DNA from: Acidobacteriaceae bacterium
GTDB lineage: Bacteria; Acidobacteriota; Terriglobia; Bryobacterales; Bryobacteraceae
NCBI GenBank assembly: GCA_019240405.1
Contig: JAFAYL010000020.1
Coordinates: 158,865-222,864, forward strand
Length of the DNA: 64,000 nt
Direction of reading: 5' to 3'
Shown here: in pieces, positions 15,780 to 24,979 of the stretch
Layout: each line of letters begins with the position of its first letter
Position numbering within the stretch: the first letter of the stretch is position 1
Notes under the pieces: generated by a model
What the model saw: the letters and a program-made list of their open reading frames with translations, nothing else
Database searches by the model: none
What the model was told of the DNA's origin: nothing
Made by a program: the position numbers and the translations under genes

Positions 15780-16687
15780 ACACCATTAATGATTACTTGG
15801 TTGTAAAACCTCGACCGCTCCTTAGCGCTGAGGCCATTCAGTTGCTGTTGTTACGTGAGGTTCTGGATTACACTGTCCTTCGCACTGAAGATAGCCGGGA
15901 AATTAACTCAGTGGACACACCGCTGTCAATAAAAGACTCCAAAACCGTTAAGCGAGTGGCGTTTCTCGGGTCCAAACAGAAAGCTGCAGAGTCGCGCGAA
16001 CTCGAATCCCTGCTTAGATCGGCCTGCTCGGCAGCAAACTTCGACGCGAAGGAGTGCTGGCTAAAGGACAATCTCTGCCTGGAGTGTCCCCGGTGCGCGC
16101 TATTTGGAGCAACCGCGCTGAGCGAGGCGCCAAATATCCGGCACCGGATCGAGTACTCGACGGCGTTCTCACTCTTAACCTTCGATTTACTAACTGAAGA
16201 GATTACATTTAATGCTGTTGATGAGAAGACTCAAACTACGGGACAGGCGCTGGGCGTACGACACGTCGTGCGCCCAGCGTCACTGTTTGCGTCTATTGTC
16301 ACCCTGCGAAGCGTTACTCGATCGGAGCTGATCCTTGCCGTCAAAACACTGCTTTCATCAAAAAGCTATGGTGGCGAGACCAGAATCGGCGGCGACTGCC
16401 GTAATACGGTTATCGGGATAGTAGCGGGATGGGAGGAAATTATCACACCGCTAGAACTCACACTGGAGCTTTACGAACGTCGCACAAATATCGACCGAGC
16501 AATCATCGCGAGCTTCCTAGAGCGCGAATACAAACCCAAAGCGGGCACTCCGGCAAAAGTGAAGGTATTGTCTGATTCGGAAATCGAATCAGTGATCAGC
16601 GAATGCGCCAACACTAATATCGACAACGCATTTCTTGCAGACGCCTACAAAGCCGTAAAGGAATACCGAGGCCAGCAGGGCGGGTAA
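15776..16687 (+). CDS. csc2: Type I-D backbone subunit Csc2 (Cas7d)
   Basis: This RAMP-fold protein polymerises along the crRNA spacer to form the effector backbone. It has 303 residues, typical for Csc2. Seen in the sequence are the opening NDYLVVKPRPLLSAEAIQLL, a Cys pair region LCLECPRCALFGA about residues 98-112, and the glycine-containing segment GGETRIGGDCRNTVIGIVAGW about 198-218. ATG 15776 overlaps the preceding stop by 4 nt (ATGA). The csc1 ATG follows 2 nt after its stop. Confidence 0.9.
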   Translation: MNTINDYLVVKPRPLLSAEAIQLLLLREVLDYTVLRTEDSREINSVDTPLSIKDSKTVKRVAFLGSKQKAAESRELESLLRSACSAANFDAKECWLKDNLCLECPRCALFGATALSEAPNIRHRIEYSTAFSLLTFDLLTEEITFNAVDEKTQTTGQALGVRHVVRPASLFASIVTLRSVTRSELILAVKTLLSSKSYGGETRIGGDCRNTVIGIVAGWEEIITPLELTLELYERRTNIDRAIIASFLEREYKPKAGTPAKVKVLSDSEIESVISECANTNIDNAFLADAYKAVKEYRGQQGG

Positions 16688-16689
16688 AC

Positions 16690-17454
16690 ATGCCCGAAGC
16701 TCTTGACCTGAGCGCCGCAGGAGTCCGTATTTACGGGGGGCAATTCTTCCATCATGATTATCTGTGGTTTTCCTCGTTCGAGGTTTCCAAAGTCACGAGA
16801 ACTGCACCGATAGTTCATAACTACGCGCTTTCGTATGCCACCTCGCGGTATGAGTATGCGATCTACTACGGCTCAAGGCCGTCCTACGACGCTGATCTAC
16901 GGGCAATGCCGGTGTACACGACGCCAGCCAGACCGGGCACGTCACATAGAATCGGCTGGACGCGCCTAACCCAAAATGCGATTGATACGAGAACCCAGCG
17001 GACTGAGGGACCTCGGGGCATAAACACCCCGTCCATCGGCTGGCGAATCGTGCTCAATCCATGTTGGGAAACGGGTCACGAAGATCAGGGTTTCCATTTC
17101 TACGCCTTCGTCAGGAATGGTTACTCCTTGCCCACGGTTATACGGTTAGGGAAAAAAGGCTGCCCCGTTCGGCTACGCTGGGCCGCGCTTGCAGCCTCAC
17201 GAGCAATGCATGTTGCGGGGCCGGTACAACCCACGCACGCTCTGAACCCTCTCGACGTCCAGGGTCAAATCCTAAGCTATGAACCCATATCGATACCACC
17301 CCATTTGGTATTTCGTCAGGCGGAAATCGCAGATGATTGGTTTGTATTCGAGGGGAAACACTGCATCCATGTTCCTAGGAGATTTACTCCCGCCGGACCT
17401 TTACCCCTGAGTCCGGGCAACACAGGTCAACGTAGAAGACGAAGCCGCCGATGA
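16690..17454 (+). CDS. csc1: Type I-D subunit Csc1 (Cas5d)
   Basis: This Cas5-type RAMP protein caps the crRNA 5' handle and takes part in PAM recognition. Its 254 residues fit Csc1. The N-terminal VRIYGGQFFHHDYLWFSSFE and the block IVHNYALSYAT match the family pattern. The C-terminus is unusually basic, ending in an Arg-rich tail (GQRRRRSRR) that could bind nucleic acid. The stop overlaps the cas3' ATG (ATGA), indicating coupled translation. Confidence 0.88.
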   Translation: MPEALDLSAAGVRIYGGQFFHHDYLWFSSFEVSKVTRTAPIVHNYALSYATSRYEYAIYYGSRPSYDADLRAMPVYTTPARPGTSHRIGWTRLTQNAIDTRTQRTEGPRGINTPSIGWRIVLNPCWETGHEDQGFHFYAFVRNGYSLPTVIRLGKKGCPVRLRWAALAASRAMHVAGPVQPTHALNPLDVQGQILSYEPISIPPHLVFRQAEIADDWFVFEGKHCIHVPRRFTPAGPLPLSPGNTGQRRRRSRR

Positions 17455-19424
17455 TAAGCCGGGTGCTAGGGCTCGAAATGCCCTTGGTCGAACATCCCGA
17501 CTCGCGCAGGCCGCTGTATCCGCATCAGGCCGCAATGTTAGAGGCCTGGAACGCTCATTCTTCGTTGTTGTTAGCTTCCAAAACTGGTTCCGGGAAGACT
17601 CGTGCAGCGATGTTTCCCGTTCTCTGGCATCGTGAGTATGCGATCGCTGTATACCCAACAAATGAGCTATTGCGGGACCAAGTACGTGCGGTCGAGAAGA
17701 TTGCACTCGACGAGGGGATCAGGGCTGAAATACATAGGCCCGATAAGCCGCATTCGCCTCATGCCGATCACGTACTAATTCCCATCGACGCTCCGCTTTT
17801 GGATCTGTGGCAGCGCGGGCGAACCCGCTCGAGGGGAGAGGCTCTTCGAAATCTTCTATCGCGAGAACGCCCACGCATAATCTTCACGAATCCAGACATT
17901 CTGTTCAACATCCTCTCAGCTCAGTACCACCTCGATGCCTTGGCACCCCTTGACATATACAACACGATAATCTTCGATGAGTTTCATCTTTATCAGAATG
18001 TGGAGCTCGCACATGCATTGATGATGGTTTATCTCGCGCGCGGCCTGGGTTTCTTTAGGAGAGTGGTCCTTCTCACGGCCACTCCCCACCCGGAAGTGAG
18101 AGATCTCTTGGACAAAATCATCCAGCCGACCGAAATTTCCAGTAAGCACGGCTCGGACGATACGAGGACTCGCACGGCTGTTCACGATGTCTACATCTCA
18201 CCAATTGTTGCTGCAGAAGATCCCGTCGACCAAATAACCTCGCGAATTCTCAAAGCGCTTCCGGATCTTAAGCGCCTGCGCGAGAAGAATCCTGACGATT
18301 CATATATTCCAGCCGTGGCGATCGTTAACTCAGTTCTCGATGCAATTCGGGTCGAGGACGAAATCGTCGCGCGAGACTTCGATAGAAATCTGATCGCCGT
18401 TATTCGGGGCCTTTCAAATCGCGCTCTGCGCGAACGCGCTGGAAAGCTGATCGCTGTCGGGACCTCTGCAATCGAGGTCGGCGTCGACTTCGACTGCGAC
18501 CTGCTATTCTTCGAGGCTTTTGAGGCGGCCTCGTTTCTACAGCGGTTTGGTCGTGCAGGCCGGCACAGAGAGTCCCATGCACTCATGTTTGTTCCCCCAA
18601 ACGCTTTTGAGGCGATGTCTGCATGCCCGGAATCAATGGACAGATCTTCTTTCGAACGTCTGATTCACATCTGTTATCCATTAGCCGAGGCTCGGCCTTG
18701 GTTTGCCGCGACAGAATACGGTTTGCTCGCAGCGGCTTCTATTGCAGAACGACTTTTTCGAACCGTCCAGAAAGACCATAAGGCGGGGAAGCAGTATCTC
18801 TCGCGCTTTCAGCAGCGATTAGACAATATTTTCAGTGCTTACGCCGCTGCGCTCGGATGCGATCAGCAACTGTTGAGTCGTGTTGAGGCTAAGGTAAATT
18901 ATTCTCGCAACGGAAATCCCAAAATGTCTTGGTATCGTGCGTATCTGCAGTTGGAGCGTTTTCGAACGTCGATGCCATCTGTAGAGATTCACGATTGGCT
19001 AGAGCAAGCCAGAAGGGGCAATTGGAATCTTGGTACGTACGAGATTGACCTTAGTGCGCTACTCAGGCGTGGTAGAAATATCCGGCGAAATACAAAAGCT
19101 GGGCTTACAATCACCGGGGTTGGCTCTACTCGACGGGTCCATGCCGGGGAAAGCGTCGCACATTTGAGCCGGGGTGTACCGCTGCGAACCTCTGTGTATC
19201 CGATACACCTACTTCAGGACGGGCTGGACACTCCAATTTCCGGATGGCTGTCGGACACCGATCATGTATTCACCGTCGTTCCTCGTGCCGATGTTGATGC
19301 TTTGATCGATTGGCGATTGACATGCTTCGAGGCCGGCTCAAACGTCCTGGCTTTCGATGGCGCTGCCTTGCTGCTAATCGAAATCTACAGACGTCGGCAG
19401 GAACTTAGTACGCGCGTGCTCTAA
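17451..19424 (+). CDS. cas3: Type I-D helicase Cas3' (no HD domain)
   Basis: This superfamily 2 DNA helicase is recruited to the R-loop to unwind the target. The 657-residue protein has a Walker A motif ASKTGSGKT ending near residue 50, a Walker B/motif II DEFH at 176-179, motif III (LLTATPHPE) and the motif VI-like RFGRAGRH. No HD nuclease domain is fused, as expected for I-D, where the HD domain is on Cas10d. It is the last gene of the plus-strand operon. Its stop is 1 bp from the convergent cas6 stop. Confidence 0.92.
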   Translation: MISRVLGLEMPLVEHPDSRRPLYPHQAAMLEAWNAHSSLLLASKTGSGKTRAAMFPVLWHREYAIAVYPTNELLRDQVRAVEKIALDEGIRAEIHRPDKPHSPHADHVLIPIDAPLLDLWQRGRTRSRGEALRNLLSRERPRIIFTNPDILFNILSAQYHLDALAPLDIYNTIIFDEFHLYQNVELAHALMMVYLARGLGFFRRVVLLTATPHPEVRDLLDKIIQPTEISSKHGSDDTRTRTAVHDVYISPIVAAEDPVDQITSRILKALPDLKRLREKNPDDSYIPAVAIVNSVLDAIRVEDEIVARDFDRNLIAVIRGLSNRALRERAGKLIAVGTSAIEVGVDFDCDLLFFEAFEAASFLQRFGRAGRHRESHALMFVPPNAFEAMSACPESMDRSSFERLIHICYPLAEARPWFAATEYGLLAAASIAERLFRTVQKDHKAGKQYLSRFQQRLDNIFSAYAAALGCDQQLLSRVEAKVNYSRNGNPKMSWYRAYLQLERFRTSMPSVEIHDWLEQARRGNWNLGTYEIDLSALLRRGRNIRRNTKAGLTITGVGSTRRVHAGESVAHLSRGVPLRTSVYPIHLLQDGLDTPISGWLSDTDHVFTVVPRADVDALIDWRLTCFEAGSNVLAFDGAALLLIEIYRRRQELSTRVL

Positions 19425-19425
19425 C

Positions 19426-20373
19426 CTAAAGCTGCAGCTTCATCTCCCCCTTCCCCCATACCGTCTGCCTTCCCACTCCCGTCCATTGCGCGGCTCGGAG
19501 ATATGGCACAAATTCCGTCAACTCGCCTTCGTACTCGGCTTCGCCGATGAAGCCGCCGATCGGGTGCACCTGTCCTGTCCGGCTGCTGCGTCGGCGCACA
19601 TCCACCTGCTCGATATCGCAGCGCACCATGCGCACACGCGTGGCTCGCTCGCCGAATGCGCGAAAGTCAATCTCGAGCGGTCCCGAATCATAAAGCTCGC
19701 GCAGCGTGCTCAATCGATCGCGAATGCGAGCAATAAGCACTCCGAACTCGGGGCGCTCGGCCAAATGCTGACCTGCTTTCAGCTCGGTCGGAGTCACGAA
19801 TCGCACGCGCACTCGCTCGATCTGCTCGACCTGCCCTCCGTGGGGCGCTTCCAAATTCAGCACTAGAGGCTCCGCACAATTCTGCAACAGAAACGTCTTG
19901 CCATCATAGATCCTTGTCGCCGGCTCGCCATTTTCATCACGCGCGAAAACCTCGGTTAACTCGGCACGCCCGCGGCCCGGGCCTAAACCTTCGCGTGATA
20001 ACTGCGCGAACGCGAGGACAAGATATGCGATCGCGGGACTGCGCATATCGAACAAGTTGAGATCGAAGAAAAAATTCTCGCCGGCGAGTACTGTGCGCCC
20101 GTCCAAATGCGTTGCCCGAAAAACAAACGGTCGCGGCCAGTCAACGAGCCCGCTTGGTCCCTGCGCAGTGGCTCGGGGCTCGAACATGCGCGCGTAGGGA
20201 CATTCCGCGCGCAAATCGCAAGACACCGCGCCCGGGCAATGCTGGACGCACGCAATCCGGCGAAAGATCATGCCGAAAGCGCCGCGCAGCAGATTCGCCG
20301 GCTTGCCGGGCGGAAAGTGAACCGGCTGCCGCGCGACGAACGAAAATCTCAAGGCGTAGAGCCGGAATTGCAA
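19426..20373 (-). CDS. cas6: CRISPR pre-crRNA endoribonuclease Cas6
   Basis: This RAMP-fold RNase cuts pre-crRNA at the 3' base of the repeat hairpin, leaving the 8-nt handle. It has 315 residues. The C-terminal glycine-rich RNA-binding loop of Cas6 is visible in GGFIGEAEYEG and GVGRQTVWGKGEM. A Cys cluster in the first third (CVQHC, CDLRAEC) may bind a metal. Unlike the effector genes it is on the minus strand and is GC-rich. By its activity it would also process the repeat-like unit at 12421-12460. It is probably co-transcribed with the gene starting at 21231. Confidence 0.9.
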   Translation of the reverse strand: MQFRLYALRFSFVARQPVHFPPGKPANLLRGAFGMIFRRIACVQHCPGAVSCDLRAECPYARMFEPRATAQGPSGLVDWPRPFVFRATHLDGRTVLAGENFFFDLNLFDMRSPAIAYLVLAFAQLSREGLGPGRGRAELTEVFARDENGEPATRIYDGKTFLLQNCAEPLVLNLEAPHGGQVEQIERVRVRFVTPTELKAGQHLAERPEFGVLIARIRDRLSTLRELYDSGPLEIDFRAFGERATRVRMVRCDIEQVDVRRRSSRTGQVHPIGGFIGEAEYEGELTEFVPYLRAAQWTGVGRQTVWGKGEMKLQL

Positions 20374-20391
20374 GCTGCCAGCGCGGTGCTT

Positions 20392-21231
20392 CTATTTCTC
20401 TTTGGATTGCTCGGAGTCTTCCGCGAACACGGAGTAACCGGCGGGAGGGAGATAAAACGATTTCAGTAGGTTCAACCGCTTTCGGAGATAGCGGCTGGGG
20501 AGCTGCCGCGGCCCTGTCTCAACGTCGATGTCGCAGCAGATGCCGTGCAGGTAAAGCGTGAGCGTATCGATGAACGACTGCCGGACATAGTCGCCGAACA
20601 GCGGGCTCTCGCGCTTCACATTGGGTTGACGCCGCAGCAGAAGCTGCTTGGCTTGCCAGCTATCGTCGTCCACCTCGCCATGAACGCTCGCGACGAGCTC
20701 TTCGCGGATCATTGATTTGTACGCAAGGGCGACTTCGGTTGACCACTTCTCCGCAACCAGACCCGCCAGCCGGCGGTAGAGCCGGTAATGGTATTCGGCA
20801 ACGTCCTGCTCTTTCAGGGCGAAGACGAGTATGGTCTCATTCTCGAAACTCACTTGAGATGCCCACGATTGCTGGCCCTCAGCCGGCCTTTCCGAAACAA
20901 CGAAATCTGCGACCTTTTCTAGCGAAGCTCGGGTCTTCCTTCTCGCTGTGCCGGCGGATCCCCGTTCATGGCAGCGCTCGAGATATGGCACCAGCAGAAT
21001 GGAGATGCGCGGCAGCATTTGCGCAATGGCCGGCGGCAACGCCGCGACCGGCTCCTCCAAATACTCCTTCAGCACTTCCTCGCTCATCGGAAGCGAGGCG
21101 CAGAAGTACGCAAAAGTGTTGCTTAACGGAATGACTTCGCTTCGAATTCGTTCCGCAAATTGACCCACGCTGACTCGGGCAAGGTTGACCTGAGTCGAGC
21201 TGGCCGGGGTGGGTTCCCGTTGGCTGGACAT
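20392..21231 (-). CDS. Unrecognised protein upstream of cas6
   Basis: This is a 279-residue protein from ATG 21231. The frame stays open to 21363, but that start would run into lpxB and its leader. No signal peptide, transmembrane segment or known motif was seen. The sequence is mostly helical with mixed charge and ends in a Glu/Lys/Ser tail. Only 18 bp separate its stop from the cas6 start, so the two likely share a transcript, with a promoter in the gap to lpxB (21232-21322). It may be a CRISPR accessory protein or simply a host gene that cas6 landed behind. Confidence 0.6.
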   Translation of the reverse strand: MSSQREPTPASSTQVNLARVSVGQFAERIRSEVIPLSNTFAYFCASLPMSEEVLKEYLEEPVAALPPAIAQMLPRISILLVPYLERCHERGSAGTARRKTRASLEKVADFVVSERPAEGQQSWASQVSFENETILVFALKEQDVAEYHYRLYRRLAGLVAEKWSTEVALAYKSMIREELVASVHGEVDDDSWQAKQLLLRRQPNVKRESPLFGDYVRQSFIDTLTLYLHGICCDIDVETGPRQLPSRYLRKRLNLLKSFYLPPAGYSVFAEDSEQSKEK

Positions 21232-21322
21232 CTGGGTTTTCGACCTCGATTCTAGCAGAGGCGGGGTGGGGTGCTTGGCCCGGCTAGCACGCCTTCCGCT
21301 GTTACACTTGAAGCACACGAAA

Positions 21323-22504
21323 GTGCGGTTTTTGATTTCCGCCGGCGAAGCATCGGGCGACATGTATGCCGCCGGAGTGGTTTCCGAGCTATCTCGCCGC
21401 TACCCCGGCGCGGAATTCTACGGATCTGCGGGGCCGAAGCTCCAACAGGCGGGTGTTAGGCCAGTGATGGACTTCGCAAAATTGAACGTAGTTGGGCTCG
21501 CAGAAGTCGCAGGTCATCTCCCCGGAATTTATCGCGAATACCGCAAGCTGATTCGCTTTGCTGAGGAACAACCCCCTGATGCGGCGCTTCTGACCGACAG
21601 CCCCGATTTTCACCTCCGCCTGGCGCGCCATCTCAAACGGCTGAAAGTGCCGGTGTTCTATCTAGTGGCTCCCCAGGTTTGGGCCTGGCGTCCAGGGCGA
21701 GTCAAGGCAATTCGAGACGTTGTCGGCAAACTCTTCTGCCTTTTTCCGTTCGAGGAGGCATGGTTTCGCGATCGAGGCGTAGACGCCATATATATAGGAC
21801 ATCCGCTAGCGCGAATGGCCCGCATTCAAACGCCGCGAGATCAGTTTTTTGCAAGACACGGATTGACTCAAAATGCCACGCTGCTGGTACTACTCCCAGG
21901 CAGCCGGGTTGGCGAGGCCGGGAGGCATCTTCCCATCCTCCTCGAAACGGTCGCCAAGCTTCGTCAGGAATTCGCCTTTTCAGCGATCTGGACGATCCCG
22001 CCTGCGTTTCAGGTTCACACGCTGTTGACAACTTTTCGGGAACGCGTTCGAGCATTATCCATCCAAATAATTGAAAACGAGACTTGGGACTGCATAGGTC
22101 ACGCCGATCTTGCGCTAGCCGCCAGCGGAACCGTAACGGTGGAAGCGGCCGTACTGGGCACTCCCATGATCACCTTCTATAAGGTTTCCCCGCTGAGCTG
22201 GTGGGCGGGGAGGCGGCTCGTCAAGGTTCCCTTTTTATCCATGGTCAATTTAATCGCAAATCGCGAGATCGTTCCCGAACTCATACAACAGGACATGACG
22301 GCGGATAACATCGCGCGAGAGGCCGAGGAGTTGATTGCAAACCCGGCGCGTGCCGGCCGCATGCGGGCCGAATTAGAAGCGGTTCGCCTGGCGCTTCGAG
22401 GCGAAGATGATCCGTTCGAGCGCGCTGCCGATGGGATCGTGCAGGCGCTTTCTGGTCAATCCACCGCGCAGGCAGCAAGTTTCTTGCGCTCGGGAGAGAA
22501 TTAA
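21323..22504 (+). CDS. lpxB: Lipid-A-disaccharide synthase
   Basis: This peripheral inner-membrane GT-B glycosyltransferase (family 19) joins UDP-diacylglucosamine and lipid X into the lipid A disaccharide. The N-terminal signature is SAGEASGDMYAA. Further family blocks are YLVAPQVWAWRPGR, ALLPGSR-type LLVLLPGSRVGE and the C-terminal LAASGTVTVEAAVLGTPMI. GTG 21323 is taken as the start because it directly precedes RFLISAGEASGD, the usual N-terminus; the upstream open frame is not conserved. The length is 393 residues. It supports an LPS-bearing outer membrane. Confidence 0.94.
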   Translation: MRFLISAGEASGDMYAAGVVSELSRRYPGAEFYGSAGPKLQQAGVRPVMDFAKLNVVGLAEVAGHLPGIYREYRKLIRFAEEQPPDAALLTDSPDFHLRLARHLKRLKVPVFYLVAPQVWAWRPGRVKAIRDVVGKLFCLFPFEEAWFRDRGVDAIYIGHPLARMARIQTPRDQFFARHGLTQNATLLVLLPGSRVGEAGRHLPILLETVAKLRQEFAFSAIWTIPPAFQVHTLLTTFRERVRALSIQIIENETWDCIGHADLALAASGTVTVEAAVLGTPMITFYKVSPLSWWAGRRLVKVPFLSMVNLIANREIVPELIQQDMTADNIAREAEELIANPARAGRMRAELEAVRLALRGEDDPFERAADGIVQALSGQSTAQAASFLRSGEN

Positions 22505-22508
22505 GGTA

Positions 22509-24470
22509 ATGCTACGCAGTTTCAGATGGACATTCGTTTTCCTGGCCGCCGCGACGCTGTGGGCGCAAGATAAGCGGCCCCGCATCCAGGTTCAGAGTTA
22601 CACGATCGATGCGGATATCAACCCGCGCACCCAGTCCATCTCAGCCACCGCGAAAATCAACTTCACGCCGCTCGAGGATGCCTCAGACGCGGTATTTGAC
22701 TTGAACAACGCCGTGACAGTCTCAAAGGCCGTCGACAGTTCGGGCAATCAACTACAAACAACTCATAATCCCCAGGACTTTACGCTCAAGGTTTCGTTTC
22801 CCGGCACCCTCCACAAAAATCAGGCGACCGCAATTTCCGTGACCTACGACGGCAAGTTTACGGGCAACGAAGATTCTCCGGTATCTGGAATCAAATTCGC
22901 GGCGCTTCATCCGGATTTCGGCTACCTGCTTTATCCGTCGCGCTGGTTTCCAGTGAGTGAGTACACGGTCAATCGCTTTGCCGCTGATATTCATGTGACG
23001 ACTCCCTCCGCCTACCGCGTGATCGCCAGCGGCGACGTGAAGACAGATCGCGCGTCGAACGACCGGACGCTGTATTCATTCCACTACGACAAAGCGAGTT
23101 TCCCGGGAAGTATCGCCATTGTGAAAGGCGAGCCTGCAAGGGTTTCGTCGCAGGGAATCACGAGCCAAGTCTATTTTCGAGATCAGCAAGCTGCCGACGC
23201 CCAAGCGTACGGCTATGAAGCCGGAAAGGTTTTGACGTTTTTGACATCCGAGTACGGCCTCGCGCCGCAAGCAAATCTGACGTTCGTCGAAACTGAAGCG
23301 GGTGCGGTGAACGGCTACTCCGCCCCCGGTATCATCTTCCTGGCGCCCGCATCCATCACGCATCAAGTGAACACGCGCATTCTGGCGAATCAGATTTCGC
23401 GTCAATGGTGGGGCGTTTTGGTTTCTCCGAGCTCGCGCAATCACCTTTGGCTCATGAATGGTCCGGCGCGATTCTCTGAGCTGCTCTATACAGAACACAC
23501 AGCCGGCGCGGGAGCCGAGGAAAACGATCTCCACTCGACTTACGTGGAGGCGCTGACCGTAAAAGATCCACCCGTATTGCAAGCCGCGCGGCTCGAAGAT
23601 TATTCGCCTGAATACTGGGCGCTCACCGCCGCGAAAGGAGCCGCAATTTTGAACATGCTTCGCGGCATCGTGGGCGATGCGGATCTCAAGAAAGGCTTTC
23701 AGGCGTTCATTGACCGGTTCAGCTACAAATCCGTCACGAGCGAGGATTTTCAAAAAGCTATGGAGCAGGCCTCAAACCAGGATCTTCGCGGCTTTTTCCT
23801 GCAATGGCTTGAATCGAGCGGCTCGCCCGAATTCAAACTCGAGTACACGGTACTCAGAACCGCGAAGGGTTTCCGCGTGGTCGGCAAAATCAACCAGGAC
23901 CTGGACACTTTCCGCATGCCGGTTGATCTCCGCATCGAAACGGAAGGCAACCCTGAAGACAAGAAAATTGAGGTGACTGGTACTTCTTCCGAGTTCAGCG
24001 TCGACACTTTCGGCAAGCCGCGCAAGCTCACTCTTGACCCGCAGCATCGAATCCTGCGGTTTGATCCAAGCACTCAGATTGCCGTCGCCATCCGGCGCGG
24101 AGAGCAGTTCGTCGAAGTAAACGACTACGCCAGTGCTTTGCGGGAATACCAAAGAGCATTAGAAGTAAATCGCAATAGTTCGCTTGCGCATTACCGGATC
24201 GCCGAGCTGTTCTTCAAGCAAAACAACTTTCAGTCCGCCGCCAACGAGTTTCGAGCTGCGATCAACGGCGATCTGGAACCCAAATGGACGGAAGTCTGGT
24301 CCCACGTGAATCTCGGAAAAATCTTCGACATCACGGGGCAACGTGATCGAGCAGTTAACGAATACAAACTGGCAATCCGGACTCACGACAATACGGCGGG
24401 AGCCCAGGAAGAAGCTGCGCGATACTCGACCAAGCCCTACGAGCGTCCGAATTTGTTAGGTGAACGCTAG
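22509..24470 (+). CDS. M1-aminopeptidase-like protein lacking the zinc site, with C-terminal TPRs
   Basis: The 653-residue exported protein has a signal peptide ending near WAQ (residue 18). Next come an M1-type N-terminal beta domain, the substrate-loop region GAVNGYSAPGIIFLAP and a thermolysin-like domain. The expected HExxH(18)E zinc motif is replaced: N294-Q295-I296-S297-R298, and N317 at the distal Glu position (LMNGPARFSE), with spacing intact. Three TPR-like repeats follow from about residue 530. It therefore cannot be a standard zinc peptidase and may be a scaffold or binding protein. ATG 22509 lies 4 bp after lpxB, so they are likely co-transcribed. Confidence 0.85.
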   Translation: MLRSFRWTFVFLAAATLWAQDKRPRIQVQSYTIDADINPRTQSISATAKINFTPLEDASDAVFDLNNAVTVSKAVDSSGNQLQTTHNPQDFTLKVSFPGTLHKNQATAISVTYDGKFTGNEDSPVSGIKFAALHPDFGYLLYPSRWFPVSEYTVNRFAADIHVTTPSAYRVIASGDVKTDRASNDRTLYSFHYDKASFPGSIAIVKGEPARVSSQGITSQVYFRDQQAADAQAYGYEAGKVLTFLTSEYGLAPQANLTFVETEAGAVNGYSAPGIIFLAPASITHQVNTRILANQISRQWWGVLVSPSSRNHLWLMNGPARFSELLYTEHTAGAGAEENDLHSTYVEALTVKDPPVLQAARLEDYSPEYWALTAAKGAAILNMLRGIVGDADLKKGFQAFIDRFSYKSVTSEDFQKAMEQASNQDLRGFFLQWLESSGSPEFKLEYTVLRTAKGFRVVGKINQDLDTFRMPVDLRIETEGNPEDKKIEVTGTSSEFSVDTFGKPRKLTLDPQHRILRFDPSTQIAVAIRRGEQFVEVNDYASALREYQRALEVNRNSSLAHYRIAELFFKQNNFQSAANEFRAAINGDLEPKWTEVWSHVNLGKIFDITGQRDRAVNEYKLAIRTHDNTAGAQEEAARYSTKPYERPNLLGER

Positions 24471-24580
24471 TAAACCCCGGGTCAACCCTAGGCCAGTGCT
24501 CGTAATGTAAACAAATCCTATGAGTACTCGGGGACAAATTATCAGCAAAGCCGCACGCTGCACAGGCACTAGTACTCTAG

Positions 24581-24979
24581 ATGTTGCTCTGTTACATCAT
24601 GCAGTGCCTGACCTGGATGTGGAAAAGCGAATTGAGTGATAACCTGAAGGTGCCCGAAGAAGAGGTCATTTTGGACGACAGACTCAAGGAGTTGATGCAG
24701 GAGCTGGGCAACGCAATCAACGAATCCCTGTCTGATTCGGATCGCATCGCAGGCGCAATTGGCGACATTAAGCGCGCCGGCTACGATGTGTTTTTGGTAC
24801 TCGAGGCAACCATCGGCTTCAACAAGCGGGAAGACGGCTCAGATTCCGACGGCACGGGAGAAGAATTCGCTTCGGAGCATCCCGTCCAGCATGAGTCAAA
24901 CGGAAAAATCCGGCTAACCACACAAGACCAGAAATTCCTTCGTGCGCTGAAAATTTCGCTCGAAGACGAAAAGAAGTAG
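24581..24979 (+). CDS. Hypothetical protein, acidic, soluble
   Basis: The protein has 132 residues from ATG 24581; ATG 24617 (120 residues, MWKSELSD...) is an equally possible start, and none has a clear ribosome-binding site. The conserved-looking core, DRIAGAIGDIKRAGYDVFLVLE (written here in part), suggests a small alpha/beta domain. It is followed by a disordered acidic stretch and a Lys/Glu-rich helix. No family was recognised. It is convergent with the glycosyltransferase, whose stop is immediately adjacent. The 110 bp upstream show no obvious structure. Confidence 0.6.
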   Translation: MLLCYIMQCLTWMWKSELSDNLKVPEEEVILDDRLKELMQELGNAINESLSDSDRIAGAIGDIKRAGYDVFLVLEATIGFNKREDGSDSDGTGEEFASEHPVQHESNGKIRLTTQDQKFLRALKISLEDEKK

